Assembly (NCBI RefSeq): GCF_000802425.1
Contig: NZ_JRUD01000031.1
Location: 1-61,496 of the forward strand
Length of the DNA stretch: 61,496 nucleotides
Source of the DNA: Pseudomonas flexibilis
GTDB lineage: Bacteria; Pseudomonadota; Gammaproteobacteria; Pseudomonadales; Pseudomonadaceae
Direction of reading: 5' to 3'
In this document: in pieces, positions 48,790 to 61,021 of the stretch
How positions within the stretch are numbered: the stretch's first letter is position 1
How the letters are laid out: every line of letters begins with the position of its first letter
Made by a program: the position numbers and the translations under genes
Notes under the pieces: generated by a model
The model's database searches: none
Seen by the model: only the letters and a program-made list of their open reading frames with translations
What the model was told of the DNA's origin: nothing

Positions 48790-48866
48790 TGGCGGACTCA
48801 GGAGGATTCGAACCTCCGACCGCTCGGTTCGTAGCCGAGTACTCTATCCAGCTGAGCTATGAGTCC
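48790..48866 (-). tRNA. tRNA-Arg (anticodon ACG), copy 3 in transcript order
   Basis: A 77-base tRNA with GGACTCA/TGAGTCC acceptor arms, anticodon loop CT-ACG-AA on a CTCGG/CCGAG stem, T-arm GGAGG-TTCGAAT-CCTCC and an encoded CCA. Position 34 A is normally deaminated to inosine, so it reads CGU, CGC and CGA. It is identical to the two other copies. Confidence 0.97.
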
Positions 48867-48943
48867 GTCGTTGGCGCTTGATAAACCAGATCACCGCTGG
48901 CTTGACGCTTACCTGATCGCTACAGGAGCCATCCGGTAAAAGA

Positions 48944-49020
48944 TGGCGGACTCAGGAGGATTCGAACCTCCGACCGCTCGGTTCGTAGCCGAGTACTCTA
49001 TCCAGCTGAGCTATGAGTCC
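48944..49020 (-). tRNA. tRNA-Arg (anticodon ACG), copy 2 in transcript order
   Basis: Same 77-base sequence as the other two copies, including the ACG anticodon and the encoded CCA end. The spacer towards the next copy is 77 bp and nearly identical to the other spacer. Confidence 0.97.
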
Positions 49021-49096
49021 GTCTTGGTGCTTGGTAAACCAGATCACCGCTGGCTTGACGCGTACCTGATCGCTGCAGGAGCCATCTGGTAGAAGA

Positions 49097-49173
49097 TGGC
49101 GGACTCAGGAGGATTCGAACCTCCGACCGCTCGGTTCGTAGCCGAGTACTCTATCCAGCTGAGCTATGAGTCC
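49097..49173 (-). tRNA. tRNA-Arg (anticodon ACG), copy 1 in transcript order
   Basis: Same 77-base sequence as the other two copies, with ACG anticodon and encoded CCA. It follows tRNA-Ser by 32 bp and is likely processed from the same precursor. Confidence 0.97.
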
Positions 49174-49203
49174 GCAAAACGCTGCTTGCCCAGGCAAGCA
49201 AAT

Positions 49204-49296
<93 letters not shown>

Positions 49297-49310
49297 GCAA
49301 CACGGGGCGC

Positions 49311-49338
49311 ATGATATACAGCTTTACCCCGCTTGCAA
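49311..49338 (-). promoter_or_regulatory. Probable promoter of the tRNA cluster
   Basis: On the minus strand TTGCAA (plus 49333-49338) and TATCAT (plus 49311-49316) are 16 bases apart. Transcription would start near 49304, a few bases before tRNA-Ser. A GC-rich GCCCCG stretch just after the -10 resembles a stringent discriminator. Confidence 0.5.
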
Positions 49339-49342
49339 AGCC

Positions 49343-49362
49343 CTAAGTTTGAAAAAACTTAG
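49343..49362 (-). terminator. AT-rich hairpin behind csrA
   Basis: CTAAGTTT-GAAA-AAACTTAG is a perfect 8-bp stem, 5 bp behind the csrA stop. It lacks a following T-run and is AT-rich, so any terminator role is doubtful. Confidence 0.35.
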
Positions 49363-49367
49363 AAAAA

Positions 49368-49553
49368 TTAGTGGCTTGGTTCCTGGTCCTTCTCTTTCTG
49401 GATGCGCTGGTAGATTTCTTCGCGGTGAACGGCCACCTCTTTCGGTGCGTTGACGCCAATGCGCACCTGGTTGCCCTTGACGCCCAGAACGGTGACGGTG
49501 ACATCGTCACCCACCATAAGGGTTTCCCCTACCCGACGGGTCAGAATCAGCAT
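49368..49553 (-). CDS. csrA: Carbon storage regulator CsrA/RsmA
   Basis: A 61-residue RNA-binding dimer, all but identical to P. aeruginosa Rsm[21 protein letters not shown] at the start, then the conserved [19 protein letters not shown] with the RNA-binding arginine. It binds GGA loops near ribosome sites and blocks or stabilises mRNAs for biofilm, secretion and virulence traits. The ATG at 49553 is the family start; the longer open frame to 49637 is not conserved. It follows lysC, as in P. aeruginosa (PA0904-PA0905). Confidence 0.98.
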   Translation of the reverse strand: MLILTRRVGETLMVGDDVTVTVLGVKGNQVRIGVNAPKEVAVHREEIYQRIQKEKDQEPSH

Positions 49554-49687
49554 TCCTTTTCTCCTTACACGGATGTTTCGATTCAATCTGCAAAAAACAA
49601 AAGGGGCCTCATCCACGCAGCGCGTGCAATCGCCCAAATATTGACCAGCCCCCCGAAGACAGTTCCGGCAGGCCGGCCAAAAAAGAC

Positions 49688-49710
49688 GGAAGGCGCGATT
49701 CGCGCCTTCC
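49688..49710 (-). terminator. Rho-independent terminator of lysC
   Basis: GGAAGGCGCG-ATT-CGCGCCTTCC is a perfect 10-bp stem, 7 bp behind the lysC stop. The minus strand continues GTCTTTTTTGG. Confidence 0.9.
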
Positions 49711-49717
49711 GGGAACC

Positions 49718-50962
49718 TCAGTTCTTTTCCTGGCTGACCGGTGCATCCAGCTCGAAGGCGGTATGCAGGGCACGCACTGCCAGCTCCAGATACTTCTCCT
49801 CGATCACCACGGACACCTTGATTTCCGAGGTGGAGATCATCTGGATGTTGATCCCTTCCTTGGCCAGGGCTTCGAACATGCGGCTGGCCACACCGGCGTG
49901 GGAGCGCATGCCGACACCCACGATGGAGACCTTGGCAATGCTCGGGTCGCCATGCACGACGCGCGCGCCGATCTCCGACGCGGTCTTTTCCAGGATGCGC
50001 AGCGCGTTGTCGTAGTCGACCTGGTTGACGGTGAAGGTGAAGTCGGTGGTGTTATCGTGCGCGACGTTCTGCACGATCATGTCCACCTCGATGTTGGCCG
50101 CGCTGATCGGGCCGAGGATCTTGAAGGCCACGCCGGGGGTGTCCGGCACGCCGCGGATGGTCAGCTTGGATTCGTCGCGGTTGAAGGCGATGCCGGAAAT
50201 GATCGGCTGTTCCATGGATTCCTCTTCATCATCGATGGTAATGAGGGTGCCCGGACCCTCCTTGAAGCTGTGCAGGACGCGCAGCGGGACGTTGTACTTG
50301 CCGGCGAACTCGACCGAACGGATCTGCAGCACCTTGGAACCGAGGCTGGCCATTTCCAGCATCTCCTCGAAGGTGATCTTCTCCAGCCGGCGCGCGCGGG
50401 ACACCACGCGCGGATCGGTGGTGTAGACGCCGTCCACGTCGGTGTAGATCTGGCACTCATCCGCCTTCAGGGCGGCGGCCAGCGCCACCGCCGTGGTGTC
50501 CGAGCCACCGCGACCCAGGGTGGTGATGTTGCCCTGCTCGTCCACGCCCTGGAAGCCGGCCACCACCACCACGCGCCCGGCCTTGAGGTCGGCGCGCAGG
50601 CGCTGGTCGTCGATCTGCAGGATGCGCGCCTTGGTGTGCGAGCTGTCGGTGAGGATGCGCACCTGGCTGCCGGTGTAGGAAATCGCCGGGACGTCGCGCT
50701 TGATCAGCGCCATGGCCAGCAGGGCGATGGTCACCTGCTCGCCGGTGGACACCATCACGTCCAGTTCGCGCGGGACCGGCCGGCCATCGGTAATCTGCTT
50801 GGCCAGATCGATCAGGCGGTTGGTTTCGCCGCTCATGGCGGACACCACCACGACGATATCGTCGCCCCGCTCGCGGAATTTCTTGATCTTGTCAGCCACC
50901 TGCTGGATTCGCTCGACGCTGCCGACAGAGGTGCCGCCAAACTTTTGTACGATCAAAGCCAT
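49718..50962 (-). CDS. lysC: Aspartate kinase
   Basis: A 414-residue kinase that phosphorylates aspartate, the first step to lysine, threonine and methionine. [17 protein letters not shown] and the [22 protein letters not shown] active-site segment are present. Two ACT domains (about 265-410) give feedback control. Met250 in [14 protein letters not shown] has AAGAGGA just upstream, so a separate regulatory beta subunit of 165 residues may be made. It follows alaS by 99 bp; a GACCCC-GGA-GGGGTC hairpin (51000-51014) lies in the gap. Confidence 0.95.
   Translation of the reverse strand: MALIVQKFGGTSVGSVERIQQVADKIKKFRERGDDIVVVVSAMSGETNRLIDLAKQITDGRPVPRELDVMVSTGEQVTIALLAMALIKRDVPAISYTGSQVRILTDSSHTKARILQIDDQRLRADLKAGRVVVVAGFQGVDEQGNITTLGRGGSDTTAVALAAALKADECQIYTDVDGVYTTDPRVVSRARRLEKITFEEMLEMASLGSKVLQIRSVEFAGKYNVPLRVLHSFKEGPGTLITIDDEEESMEQPIISGIAFNRDESKLTIRGVPDTPGVAFKILGPISAANIEVDMIVQNVAHDNTTDFTFTVNQVDYDNALRILEKTASEIGARVVHGDPSIAKVSIVGVGMRSHAGVASRMFEALAKEGINIQMISTSEIKVSVVIEEKYLELAVRALHTAFELDAPVSQEKN
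50213..50226 (-). promoter_or_regulatory. Internal ribosome site and start for a LysC beta subunit
   Basis: On the minus strand AAGAGGA is followed by ATCC and ATG at 50215, in frame within lysC (codon 250). Several aspartate kinases make a C-terminal beta subunit from such an internal start at the same place. Confidence 0.5.
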
Positions 50963-51061
50963 GTCATCAAACCATCTGAGTCCCTGGGGGCGCCCATCTG
51001 ACCCCGGAGGGGTCTTGAGAACGGGACAGGCCGGACGCGCTGCCTGCCCCGCTGGCTGTCG

Positions 51062-53686
51062 TTACAGCCCCTGTTCAGCGAAACCGCGTACCAGCGCCAG
51101 CGCGGCATCCAGCTGCGCGGCATCGGTGCCGCCGCCTTGCGCCATGTCCGGGCGACCACCGCCCTTGCCGCCGACGGCCGCGGCCGCCTGTTTCATCAAG
51201 TCGCCGGCCTTGAGCTTGCCGGTCAGGTCCTGGGTGACACCGGCCACCAGCACCACCTTGTCATCCTGTACGCCACCGAGCAGCACCACGGCGCTGCCCA
51301 GCTTGTTCTTCAACTGGTCGACCAGCGCCAGCAGCGCCTTGCCGTCCAGGCCGTCGAGCCGCGCGGAGAGCACCTTGGCGCCCTTGATCTCCACGGCCGA
51401 TCCGGCTAGGTCGTCGCCGGCGGCGCTGGCTGCCTTGGCCTTGAGCTGCTCCACCTCCTTCTCCAGCTGGCGGTTGCGCTCCAGCAGGGCGGACAGCTTG
51501 TCCAGCACGTTCTCGCGGCTGCCCTTGACCAGATTGGCGGCTTCCTTGAGCTGCTCTTCGGCGCCGTTCAGGTAGGCCAGCGCCAGCTCGCCGGTGACTG
51601 CCTCGATACGCCGCACGCCGGCAGCCACGCCGCCTTCGCTGACGATCTTGAACAGACCGATGTCGCCGGTGCGCGACACGTGGGTGCCACCACACAGCTC
51701 GACGGAGAAGCCGCCGCCCATGGTCAGCACGCGCACCTGGTCGCCGTACTTCTCGCCGAACAGCGCCATGGCGCCCTTGGCCTTGGCGGTCTCGATGTCG
51801 GTTTCCTCGACGTCTACCGCGCTGTTCTTGCGGATCTCGGCGTTGACCAGGGCTTCGAGGGCACGGATTTCCTCCGGCTTGATGGCCTCGAAGTGGCTGA
51901 AGTCGAAGCGCAGGCGCTGGCTGTCCACCAGCGAGCCCTTCTGACTCACGTGCTCGCCGAGGATCTGGCGCAGCGCGGCGTGCAGCAGGTGGGTGGCGGA
52001 GTGGTTCAGCGCGGTGGCTTGGCGCACCGAGGCGTCGACCACGGCCTGTACCGAATCACCGACCTTCAGGCTGCCGGCATCCAGGATGCCGTGGTGCAGG
52101 AAGGCGCCGCCGGCCTTGCGGGTGTCGCGCACGTCGAAACGCACACCGTCCAGGCTCAGGTAACCGCAGTCACCGGCCTGGCCGCCGGATTCGGCATAGA
52201 ACGGCGTCTGGTCGAGCACCACCACGCCCTCCTCGCCCGCGCTCAAGCTGTCGACCTTCATGCCTTCCTTGAACAGCGCCAGCACGGTGCCGGTGCCGGA
52301 AGTGCCCTGGTAGCCGGTGAAGCGGGTTTCGCCCTCCACCTTGACCAGGCTGTTGTAATCCAGATCGAAGGCGCTGGCCGAGCGGGCGCGCTCGCGCTGG
52401 GCCTGCATCTCGCGCTCGAAGCCTGCCTCATCGACGCTCAGCTCGCGCTCGCGGGCGATGTCGGCGGTCAGGTCGACCGGGAAACCGTAGGTGTCGTACA
52501 GCTTGAACACCACTTCGCCCGGAATCACGCTGCCGGACAGCTCGGCCAGGTCCTGCTCGAGGATCTTCAGGCCCTGCTCCAGGGTCTTGGCGAACTGCTC
52601 CTCTTCGTTCTTCAGCACGCGCTCGATATGCGCCTGCTGCTGCTTGAGCTCCGGATAGGCTTCGCCCATCTCGGCGGCCAGGGCGGCGACGATCTTGTGG
52701 AAGAAGGTGCCCTTGGCGCCCAGCTTGTTGCCGTGGCGGCAGGCGCGGCGAATGATACGGCGCAGCACGTAGCCGCGGCCTTCGTTGGACGGCGTCACGC
52801 CGTCGGCGATCAGGAAGCCGCAGGAACGGATGTGGTCGGCCACCACCTTCAGCGAGGCCTGGCCTTCGTTGGCGCAACCGATCGCCTGGGCGGCGGCGTC
52901 GAGCAGGCGCTGGAACAGGTCGATCTCGTAGTTCGAGTTCACGTGTTGCAGCACGGCGCTGATGCGCTCCAGGCCCATGCCGGTGTCCACGCTCGGCGCC
53001 GGCAGCGGGTGCAGGACGCCGTCCGCGGTGCGGTTGAACTGCATGAACACGTTGTTCCAGATCTCGATGTAGCGGTCACCGTCCTCTTCCGGAGAGCCGG
53101 GCGGGCCGCCCCAGATGTGTTCGCCGTGGTCGAAGAAGATCTCGGTGCACGGGCCGCAGGGGCCGGTGTCACCCATCGCCCAGAAATTGTCCGAGGCGTA
53201 GGGGGCACCCTTGTTGTCGCCGATGCGCACCATGCGCTCGGCCGGTACGCCGACTTCCTGGGTCCAGATGTCGTAGGCCTCGTCATCGGTGGCGTACACC
53301 GTCACCCAGAGCTTTTCCTTGGGCAGGTTCAGCCACTTCTCGGAGGTCAGGAACTCCCAGGCGTAATGGATGGCATCGCGCTTGAAATAGTCGCCGAAGC
53401 TGAAGTTGCCCAGCATTTCGAAGAAGGTGTGGTGGCGTGCGGTGTAGCCGACGTTTTCCAGGTCGTTGTGCTTGCCACCGGCACGCACGCACTTCTGGCT
53501 GGTGGTGGCACGGGTATAGGCGCGCTTCTCCAGGCCGAGGAAGCAGTCCTTGAACTGGTTCATGCCGGCGTTGGTGAACAGCAGCGTCGGGTCGTTCGCC
53601 GGAATCAGCGAACTGGAGGCCACACGGGTGTGCCCCTTCTCTTCGAAGAAGCTCAGGAAGGCTTCACGGATTTCTGCGCTTTTCAT
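51062..53686 (-). CDS. alaS: Alanine--tRNA ligase
   Basis: An 874-residue class II synthetase that charges tRNA-Ala. The catalytic domain has [22 protein letters not shown]; the editing domain has the zinc ligands [13 protein letters not shown] and VELCGGTHV; the C-terminal DHHA1 domain is glycine-rich ([17 protein letters not shown]). Length and motifs are standard. It lies upstream of lysC-csrA in the conserved order. A perfect TATAAT -10 precedes it on the minus strand. Confidence 0.97.
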   Translation of the reverse strand: MKSAEIREAFLSFFEEKGHTRVASSSLIPANDPTLLFTNAGMNQFKDCFLGLEKRAYTRATTSQKCVRAGGKHNDLENVGYTARHHTFFEMLGNFSFGDYFKRDAIHYAWEFLTSEKWLNLPKEKLWVTVYATDDEAYDIWTQEVGVPAERMVRIGDNKGAPYASDNFWAMGDTGPCGPCTEIFFDHGEHIWGGPPGSPEEDGDRYIEIWNNVFMQFNRTADGVLHPLPAPSVDTGMGLERISAVLQHVNSNYEIDLFQRLLDAAAQAIGCANEGQASLKVVADHIRSCGFLIADGVTPSNEGRGYVLRRIIRRACRHGNKLGAKGTFFHKIVAALAAEMGEAYPELKQQQAHIERVLKNEEEQFAKTLEQGLKILEQDLAELSGSVIPGEVVFKLYDTYGFPVDLTADIARERELSVDEAGFEREMQAQRERARSASAFDLDYNSLVKVEGETRFTGYQGTSGTGTVLALFKEGMKVDSLSAGEEGVVVLDQTPFYAESGGQAGDCGYLSLDGVRFDVRDTRKAGGAFLHHGILDAGSLKVGDSVQAVVDASVRQATALNHSATHLLHAALRQILGEHVSQKGSLVDSQRLRFDFSHFEAIKPEEIRALEALVNAEIRKNSAVDVEETDIETAKAKGAMALFGEKYGDQVRVLTMGGGFSVELCGGTHVSRTGDIGLFKIVSEGGVAAGVRRIEAVTGELALAYLNGAEEQLKEAANLVKGSRENVLDKLSALLERNRQLEKEVEQLKAKAASAAGDDLAGSAVEIKGAKVLSARLDGLDGKALLALVDQLKNKLGSAVVLLGGVQDDKVVLVAGVTQDLTGKLKAGDLMKQAAAAVGGKGGGRPDMAQGGGTDAAQLDAALALVRGFAEQGL

Positions 53687-53749
53687 AGATTCATCCGAGG
53701 GAAAAACGGCGAACGGCCAGCCACCACGGGACTGACGGCAAAGGGCGGC

Positions 53750-53755
53750 ATTATA
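53750..53755 (-). promoter_or_regulatory. -10 box of alaS
   Basis: The minus strand reads TATAAT, a perfect -10, 63 bp before the alaS start. The -35 region is a weak match (CTGCAG at 17 bases). The gap shows no other site. Confidence 0.45.
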
Positions 53756-53821
53756 TAGGCCCGGACCGCGAACTGCAGGGGTTTATGCAATTGGCAAGGG
53801 CTATCGCAGCCGCTGCGCTCA

Positions 53822-54109
53822 TCAATGATCGTGGCCGCAATCGGGGCCATGCACATGGCCCTCGTCCTCATCACCCATCGGCTCCATTTCCAGCTGGATA
53901 CCCACCAGATTGCTGGCCAGCGGGCGCAGCACCAGGTTGGCGTACTCGCTGTCGCCTTCCTCGGTGTCCACACCGATCAGCAGCTGGCCGCTGCCATCCT
54001 GCTGGATCCACACCTCGCGGCCCTGCCAGAGCACCGCAAAGCGCTCGCAGCTGGCCGGCTGCTGCTGGCCATCGGCGTCTTCAAGGATCAGTTGCAGGGA
54101 TTGGCTCAT
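53822..54109 (-). CDS. Small acidic protein with His-rich tail
   Basis: A 95-residue protein that starts MSQSLQLILEDADGQQQPAS and is mostly beta strand and acidic. The C-terminus GHVHGPDCGHDH contains four histidines and a cysteine and may bind metal. It resembles the small conserved protein next to alaS in P. aeruginosa (PA0902). Function is unknown. ATG 54109 is preceded by CTGAGGAG; longer open frames upstream run through the aruG terminator and are rejected. Confidence 0.75.
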   Translation of the reverse strand: MSQSLQLILEDADGQQQPASCERFAVLWQGREVWIQQDGSGQLLIGVDTEEGDSEYANLVLRPLASNLVGIQLEMEPMGDEDEGHVHGPDCGHDH

Positions 54110-54135
54110 GACAAAACTCCTCAGGAAAAAGAAAA

Positions 54136-54164
54136 GCCCGAAGGCGGCTCGGCACGCTTCGGGC
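54136..54164 (-). terminator. Terminator directly behind aruG
   Basis: GCCCGAAG and CTTCGGGC form an 8-bp stem, extended by further pairing of GCG with CGC. On the minus strand it runs into TTTTCTTTTTCC. It begins 22 bp after the aruG stop and shows that the aru operon ends here. Confidence 0.88.
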
Positions 54165-54185
54165 ATCTGAACAAAGGGGTGAAAC

Positions 54186-55211
54186 TCAGACGGGCAAGGC
54201 GATCGGCCGCAACGGCACGGCACGCACCTGGGCACCTGGCTGCAACTGCAGGCGTGCGGCGGTCTGCGGATCGACCACCAGCGAACCGGCGGCCATGCGG
54301 GCCGGGCCGACCGTCACACGACAATCTTCGCGCTTGCGGTTGTGAATCAGGTAATCGATGGCGTCGTCACCGGGCGTACCCACCGCCAGCACCGCCAGGC
54401 GACTGTCGCGGATCGCACGGATGCGGTCGGTCTCGCACTCCAGCGCCGGACCACCGTCGAAGATGTCCACGTAGCCCTGATGGCGGAACCCTTCGCTCTT
54501 GAGCATGGTCAGCGCCGGCTCGCTCTCGGCGTGCACATGGCCGAGGACCGCCCGCGCTTCCTCGGTGAGGAAGCAGGTGTAGAGCGGGAACTTGGGCATC
54601 AACTGGGCGATGAAGGCCTTGTCGCCGACCCCGGTCAGGTAGTCGGCGCGGTTGAAATCCATCTTGAAGAAGTGCCGGCCGAGACTGTCCCAGAACGGCG
54701 AACGCCCCTGTTCGTCGGAGATGCCGCGCATCTCGGCGATCACCCGGTCGGCGAACAGCGCGCGGAACTCAGCCAGGAACAGCAGACGCGCCCGCGACAG
54801 CAGGCGGCCGTGCTGGCCACGGCGGAAATCGGCGTGCAGGAACAGCGAGCACATCTCGGTGCTGCCGGTCAGGTCGTTGGCCAGGAACAGGGTGGGGATC
54901 TCTCGATGGATGCGCGGTTCAAGCGACGCGCAGACCATCAGGCCCAGCCGGTAGTTGTACCAGGGCTGGCGCAGGCCGACCGCACCGGTCATGGCGGAGA
55001 TGCCCACCACCTCGCCGTCATCGCTCTCCAGCACGAACAGGTAGTCGGCGTCGGCCCGCTCGGCCTCGCCGCGAAAGCTCAACTCGGCCCAGCGTACCCG
55101 CTGCGCCATGCGTTCCTCGCTGGCGGGCAGGGAGGTCAGGCCGGCGCCGGCACTGCGTGCCAGCTCGATCAGGGCCGAGAGGTCCGTGTTGCGCACGGGA
55201 CGAACGATCAT
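54186..55211 (-). CDS. aruG: Arginine N-succinyltransferase, subunit beta (AruG/AstA)
   Basis: A 341-residue subunit of the enzyme that succinylates arginine (with AruF also ornithine) from succinyl-CoA, the first step of the AST pathway. MIVRPVRNTDLSALIELARSAG starts it; FLHADFRRGQHGRLLSRARLLF, GRSPFWDSLGRHFFKMDF and DIFDGGPALECETD are AstA signatures. Overall similarity to AruF next door shows an old duplication. In P. aeruginosa aruD, aruB and aruE follow; here a terminator follows. Confidence 0.95.
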   Translation of the reverse strand: MIVRPVRNTDLSALIELARSAGAGLTSLPASEERMAQRVRWAELSFRGEAERADADYLFVLESDDGEVVGISAMTGAVGLRQPWYNYRLGLMVCASLEPRIHREIPTLFLANDLTGSTEMCSLFLHADFRRGQHGRLLSRARLLFLAEFRALFADRVIAEMRGISDEQGRSPFWDSLGRHFFKMDFNRADYLTGVGDKAFIAQLMPKFPLYTCFLTEEARAVLGHVHAESEPALTMLKSEGFRHQGYVDIFDGGPALECETDRIRAIRDSRLAVLAVGTPGDDAIDYLIHNRKREDCRVTVGPARMAAGSLVVDPQTAARLQLQPGAQVRAVPLRPIALPV

Positions 55212-55248
55212 GCTTCCTCCGCCGGCCCGACGAATTTATGGGCCTGGT

Positions 55249-56271
55249 TCATAACGCCACCAAGCGCACACTGGCGCCTTCGCCGACGCCCAGCGCCTCG
55301 GCGGTGGTGCGGTCGAGGTACAGCGGCATGCCCGGCTCCCAGTCCAGCTCGACCAGCAGCGCGCGGAAATCCTGCAGCAGCCCGTTGGCGACCAGCCAGG
55401 TACGACCGCCCTGCGCCAGCGGCGCATCGCTCAACTGCACCTCCAGTTGCTGGCTGTGCACGATGGACCGAATCGCCGAGGTACGCGCGTGCAGGGTCGG
55501 GCCGCCGTCGAAGATATCGATGTAATGCTCGGTCTCGAAGCCTTCGCGGGTGAGGATGTCGAAGGACGCCTGGGCATCGGGATTGACCTCGCCCATGGCC
55601 TCCTGGGCCTCATCGGACAGCAATGGCACGTAGATCGGGTAGTGGGGCATGAGCTCGGCCAGGAAGCTGCGGCTCTTCACACCGGACAGGTGCTCGGCCT
55701 CGGCGTAGCTCATGCCGAAGAAGTGGCGGCCCACGCCATCCCAGAACGGCGAATCGCCCTGGGCGTCGCTGATGCCGAGGATGTCGACCGCAACCGAGTC
55801 GGCGAAGCGCTCCGGATGATCGGCGACGAACAGCAGGCGGCCCCGGGAAATCAGTTCGTCCGCCGGCGGCGGCGCCTTGTCGGCCTCGACAAAGAAGCTG
55901 TCGAGCAGGCTGTTGCCGGTCAGGTCATGGCACAGCGACAGGGCGTGGGTCTTGTTGTGGATGTTCAGCTCGCGTGACACGTGCACGAACGTCTCGTTGC
56001 GAAAGCTGTAGAAGGGCTCCGTGTAGCCAGCCGAGGCCACCAGCCCTGAGCAGCCGACCAGCCCGCCGCGCGCGGTGTCCTCCAGCACGAAGAAATAGGT
56101 TTCCTCGCCGTTGAACGCCACCTCGGCGGCGAACGACGCCTCCGAGGCAAGGATCTTTTCGCGCAGCCGGTCGGCGGAATCCGGCAGCGAGGTGACACCC
56201 ACCGGGCTGATCGCCGCCAGGCGCTGCACTTCGGCCAGGTCGGAAAGTTGCGCGGGGCGCATCACCAGCAT
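55249..56271 (-). CDS. aruF: Arginine/ornithine N-succinyltransferase, subunit alpha (AruF)
   Basis: A 340-residue AstA-family subunit that pairs with AruG. Marks are MRPAQLSDLAEVQRLAAISP, HALSLCHDLTGNSLLDSFFV, GDSPFWDGVGRHFFGMSYAE and DIFDGGPTLHART. It lies between aruC and aruG with gaps of 22 and 37 bp. The heterodimeric form AruFG is typical of Pseudomonas, while enterics have a single AstA. Confidence 0.95.
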   Translation of the reverse strand: MLVMRPAQLSDLAEVQRLAAISPVGVTSLPDSADRLREKILASEASFAAEVAFNGEETYFFVLEDTARGGLVGCSGLVASAGYTEPFYSFRNETFVHVSRELNIHNKTHALSLCHDLTGNSLLDSFFVEADKAPPPADELISRGRLLFVADHPERFADSVAVDILGISDAQGDSPFWDGVGRHFFGMSYAEAEHLSGVKSRSFLAELMPHYPIYVPLLSDEAQEAMGEVNPDAQASFDILTREGFETEHYIDIFDGGPTLHARTSAIRSIVHSQQLEVQLSDAPLAQGGRTWLVANGLLQDFRALLVELDWEPGMPLYLDRTTAEALGVGEGASVRLVAL

Positions 56272-56293
56272 GCTCAGAGTCCTCCGCCCGCAC

Positions 56294-57606
<1,313 letters not shown>

Positions 57607-57636
57607 CACTGTGGCAGCGGGCGAAAGCCTGCCAGG

Positions 57637-58626
57637 CTAATTTTCAGTGTGCTTGCCAATCGCGTTGGCCTCCTGGGCCGCGCCGCTGCGGTGCTGGTTG
57701 CGGTCCTCGCGCGGGGTGGTGCCGAAGAAGTTGCGATAGGCGCTGGAAAAGTGCGGACCCGACGAGAAGCCGCAGGACAGGCCGATCTGGATGATCGACT
57801 TGCTGGTCTGCATGAGCAACTGGCGGGCCTTGTTCAGGCGCAGCTCCAGGTAATACTGGCTGGGCACCCGGTTCAGGTATTGCTTGAAGATCCGCTCCAA
57901 CTGACGGCGCGACACGCAGACGTGCTGGGCGATCTCGTCGGTGGTCAGCGGCTCCTCGATGTTGGCCTCCATCAGCATCACCGCCTGGGTCAGCTTGGGA
58001 TGGCTGGCGCCGATGCGGTTCTGCAGCGGCACGCGCTGGCGCTCGCTGCCTTCGCGGATGCGTTCGACCACCAGCTCCTCGCTGACCGCGCCGGCCAGTT
58101 CCGCGCCGTGGTCGCGACCGAGCATGGCCAGCAGCAGGTCGAGCACCGCAAGGCCGCCACAGGCGCTCAGGCGGTCACGGTCCCATTCGAACAGGTGGCT
58201 GGTGACGATGGCCTTGGGAAAGCGTTCGGTGAAGTCGTCCTGCCAGCGCCAGTGCACCGCGCTGCGGTAGCCATCCAGCAGACCCAGCATGGCCAGCGGA
58301 TAAACCCCGGCGGACAGACCAACCAGCGTGCAGCCCTGCCGGGCCAGCTGGCGCAGGGCAGCGGCCAGGGGTGGCGCAATGTTCTGCGGCGGCTCGTCGG
58401 CCACCAGGAACAGCCGGCTCATGCCTTCCATACGCTCGTCCCACACGCCGCCGGGCAGGCGCCAGGCGGTGCCGCTGCCCTCTTCGTCCTCGACCTTGAA
58501 GAACTGCAGGTCGTAGGCCGCCTCGGGATGGATGCGCCGCGCCACGCGCAGGGCTTCATCGGCCAGGGCCAGCGTGATCGCCCGGGTACCGGGCCAGACA
58601 AGAAAACCAATGGTGGGGACAGTCAT
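57637..58626 (-). CDS. argR: AraC-family arginine regulator ArgR
   Basis: A 329-residue protein. The N-terminal part (about 1-195) has a DJ-1/glutamine-amidotransferase-like fold (GCTLVGLSAGVYPLAMLGLL); the C-terminal part (about 215-315) has two AraC helix-turn-helices (TTDEIAQHVCVSRRQLERIF and IIQIGLSCGFSSGPHFSSAY). In P. aeruginosa ArgR, unrelated to enteric ArgR, responds to arginine, activates aru and aot operons and represses arginine synthesis. It normally ends the aotJQMOP-argR operon; here acsA is the upstream neighbour. Confidence 0.93.
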   Translation of the reverse strand: MTVPTIGFLVWPGTRAITLALADEALRVARRIHPEAAYDLQFFKVEDEEGSGTAWRLPGGVWDERMEGMSRLFLVADEPPQNIAPPLAAALRQLARQGCTLVGLSAGVYPLAMLGLLDGYRSAVHWRWQDDFTERFPKAIVTSHLFEWDRDRLSACGGLAVLDLLLAMLGRDHGAELAGAVSEELVVERIREGSERQRVPLQNRIGASHPKLTQAVMLMEANIEEPLTTDEIAQHVCVSRRQLERIFKQYLNRVPSQYYLELRLNKARQLLMQTSKSIIQIGLSCGFSSGPHFSSAYRNFFGTTPREDRNQHRSGAAQEANAIGKHTEN

Positions 58627-58683
58627 TGCGGCTGGCTGATGTCCAGGTACGGACGCATTCTGTGGCCCGGAGGAAAAGAGCGC

Positions 58684-58689
58684 ATTCTA
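58684..58689 (-). promoter_or_regulatory. Likely -10 box of argR
   Basis: The minus strand reads TAGAAT (five of six to consensus), 57 bp before the argR start. The -35 region is poor, as in activator-dependent promoters. Confidence 0.4.
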
Positions 58690-58716
58690 GGCCGCCGCGC
58701 GCCGGAAGTCTCGCGG

Positions 58717-58735
58717 CATTCGTAACCCGGCGACA
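58717..58735 (-). promoter_or_regulatory. Candidate ArgR half-site before argR
   Basis: On the minus strand TGTCGC-N8-GAA (plus 58719-58735) resembles the ArgR half-site TGTCGC-N8-AA. It lies about 28 bp upstream of the likely -10. Only one half-site is seen, so confidence is low. Confidence 0.3.
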
Positions 58736-58779
58736 CACCTGCGCGCCAGCGGCGCAGGGCGTCGCCCGTTGCCTGTCGC

Positions 58780-60735
<1,956 letters not shown>

Positions 60736-60892
60736 GGCGGTTCCTCTTGTCATATGCAATGGCGGACCCGCGGCCGATACGTCCCGGACTCGACTGCGGG
60801 AAGGAAGCGGATTCGCCAAGGAGCATAGACCCCGAAATGTGACGGGGCCGACAGCGGCGCTTTAGCTGGCAGGCACCCCACTCCCATGTTCA

Positions 60893-61021
60893 TCACATTC
60901 TGTACATTTCCCGCACACCTTTGAGCACGTAGCAGCCTGCAGGGTCGATATCGCTGGCGGCGCTGGCTGCCAGGGACAGAACCAGCAGCAAACAGCCCAG
61001 CAGACGCTTACCAGGAGCCAT
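60893..61021 (-). CDS. Tiny signal-peptide-bearing protein (hypothetical)
   Basis: A 42-residue open frame: MAPGKRLLGCLLLVLSLAAS is a good signal sequence, then DIDPAGCYVLKGVREMYRM. Its start overlaps the end of the DUF2931 frame by 14 bp, suggesting coupled translation. It may be a short secreted peptide or the remnant of a longer protein. I recognise no family. Confidence 0.4.
   Translation of the reverse strand: MAPGKRLLGCLLLVLSLAASAASDIDPAGCYVLKGVREMYRM

Larger units (their letters stand above)
48790..49173 (-). repeat. Tandem repeat of tRNA-Arg gene plus spacer
   Basis: Three copies of the tRNA-Arg gene are spaced 154 and 153 bp apart. The two complete spacers (48867-48943 and 49021-49096) are also near-identical; both contain AAACCAGATCACCGCTGGC. 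The unit therefore includes tRNA and spacer and arose by duplication. Confidence 0.92.

Noticed and set aside
48790-49173. Regularly spaced repeats that could suggest a CRISPR array
   Set aside because: The repeats are complete tRNA-Arg genes with folded arms and CCA ends, and the spacers between them are also repeated, unlike CRISPR spacers.
51680-53758. A 692-codon plus-strand open frame antisense to alaS
   Set aside because: Mirror of alaS; composition dominated by Gln, His, Val and Ala without domains.
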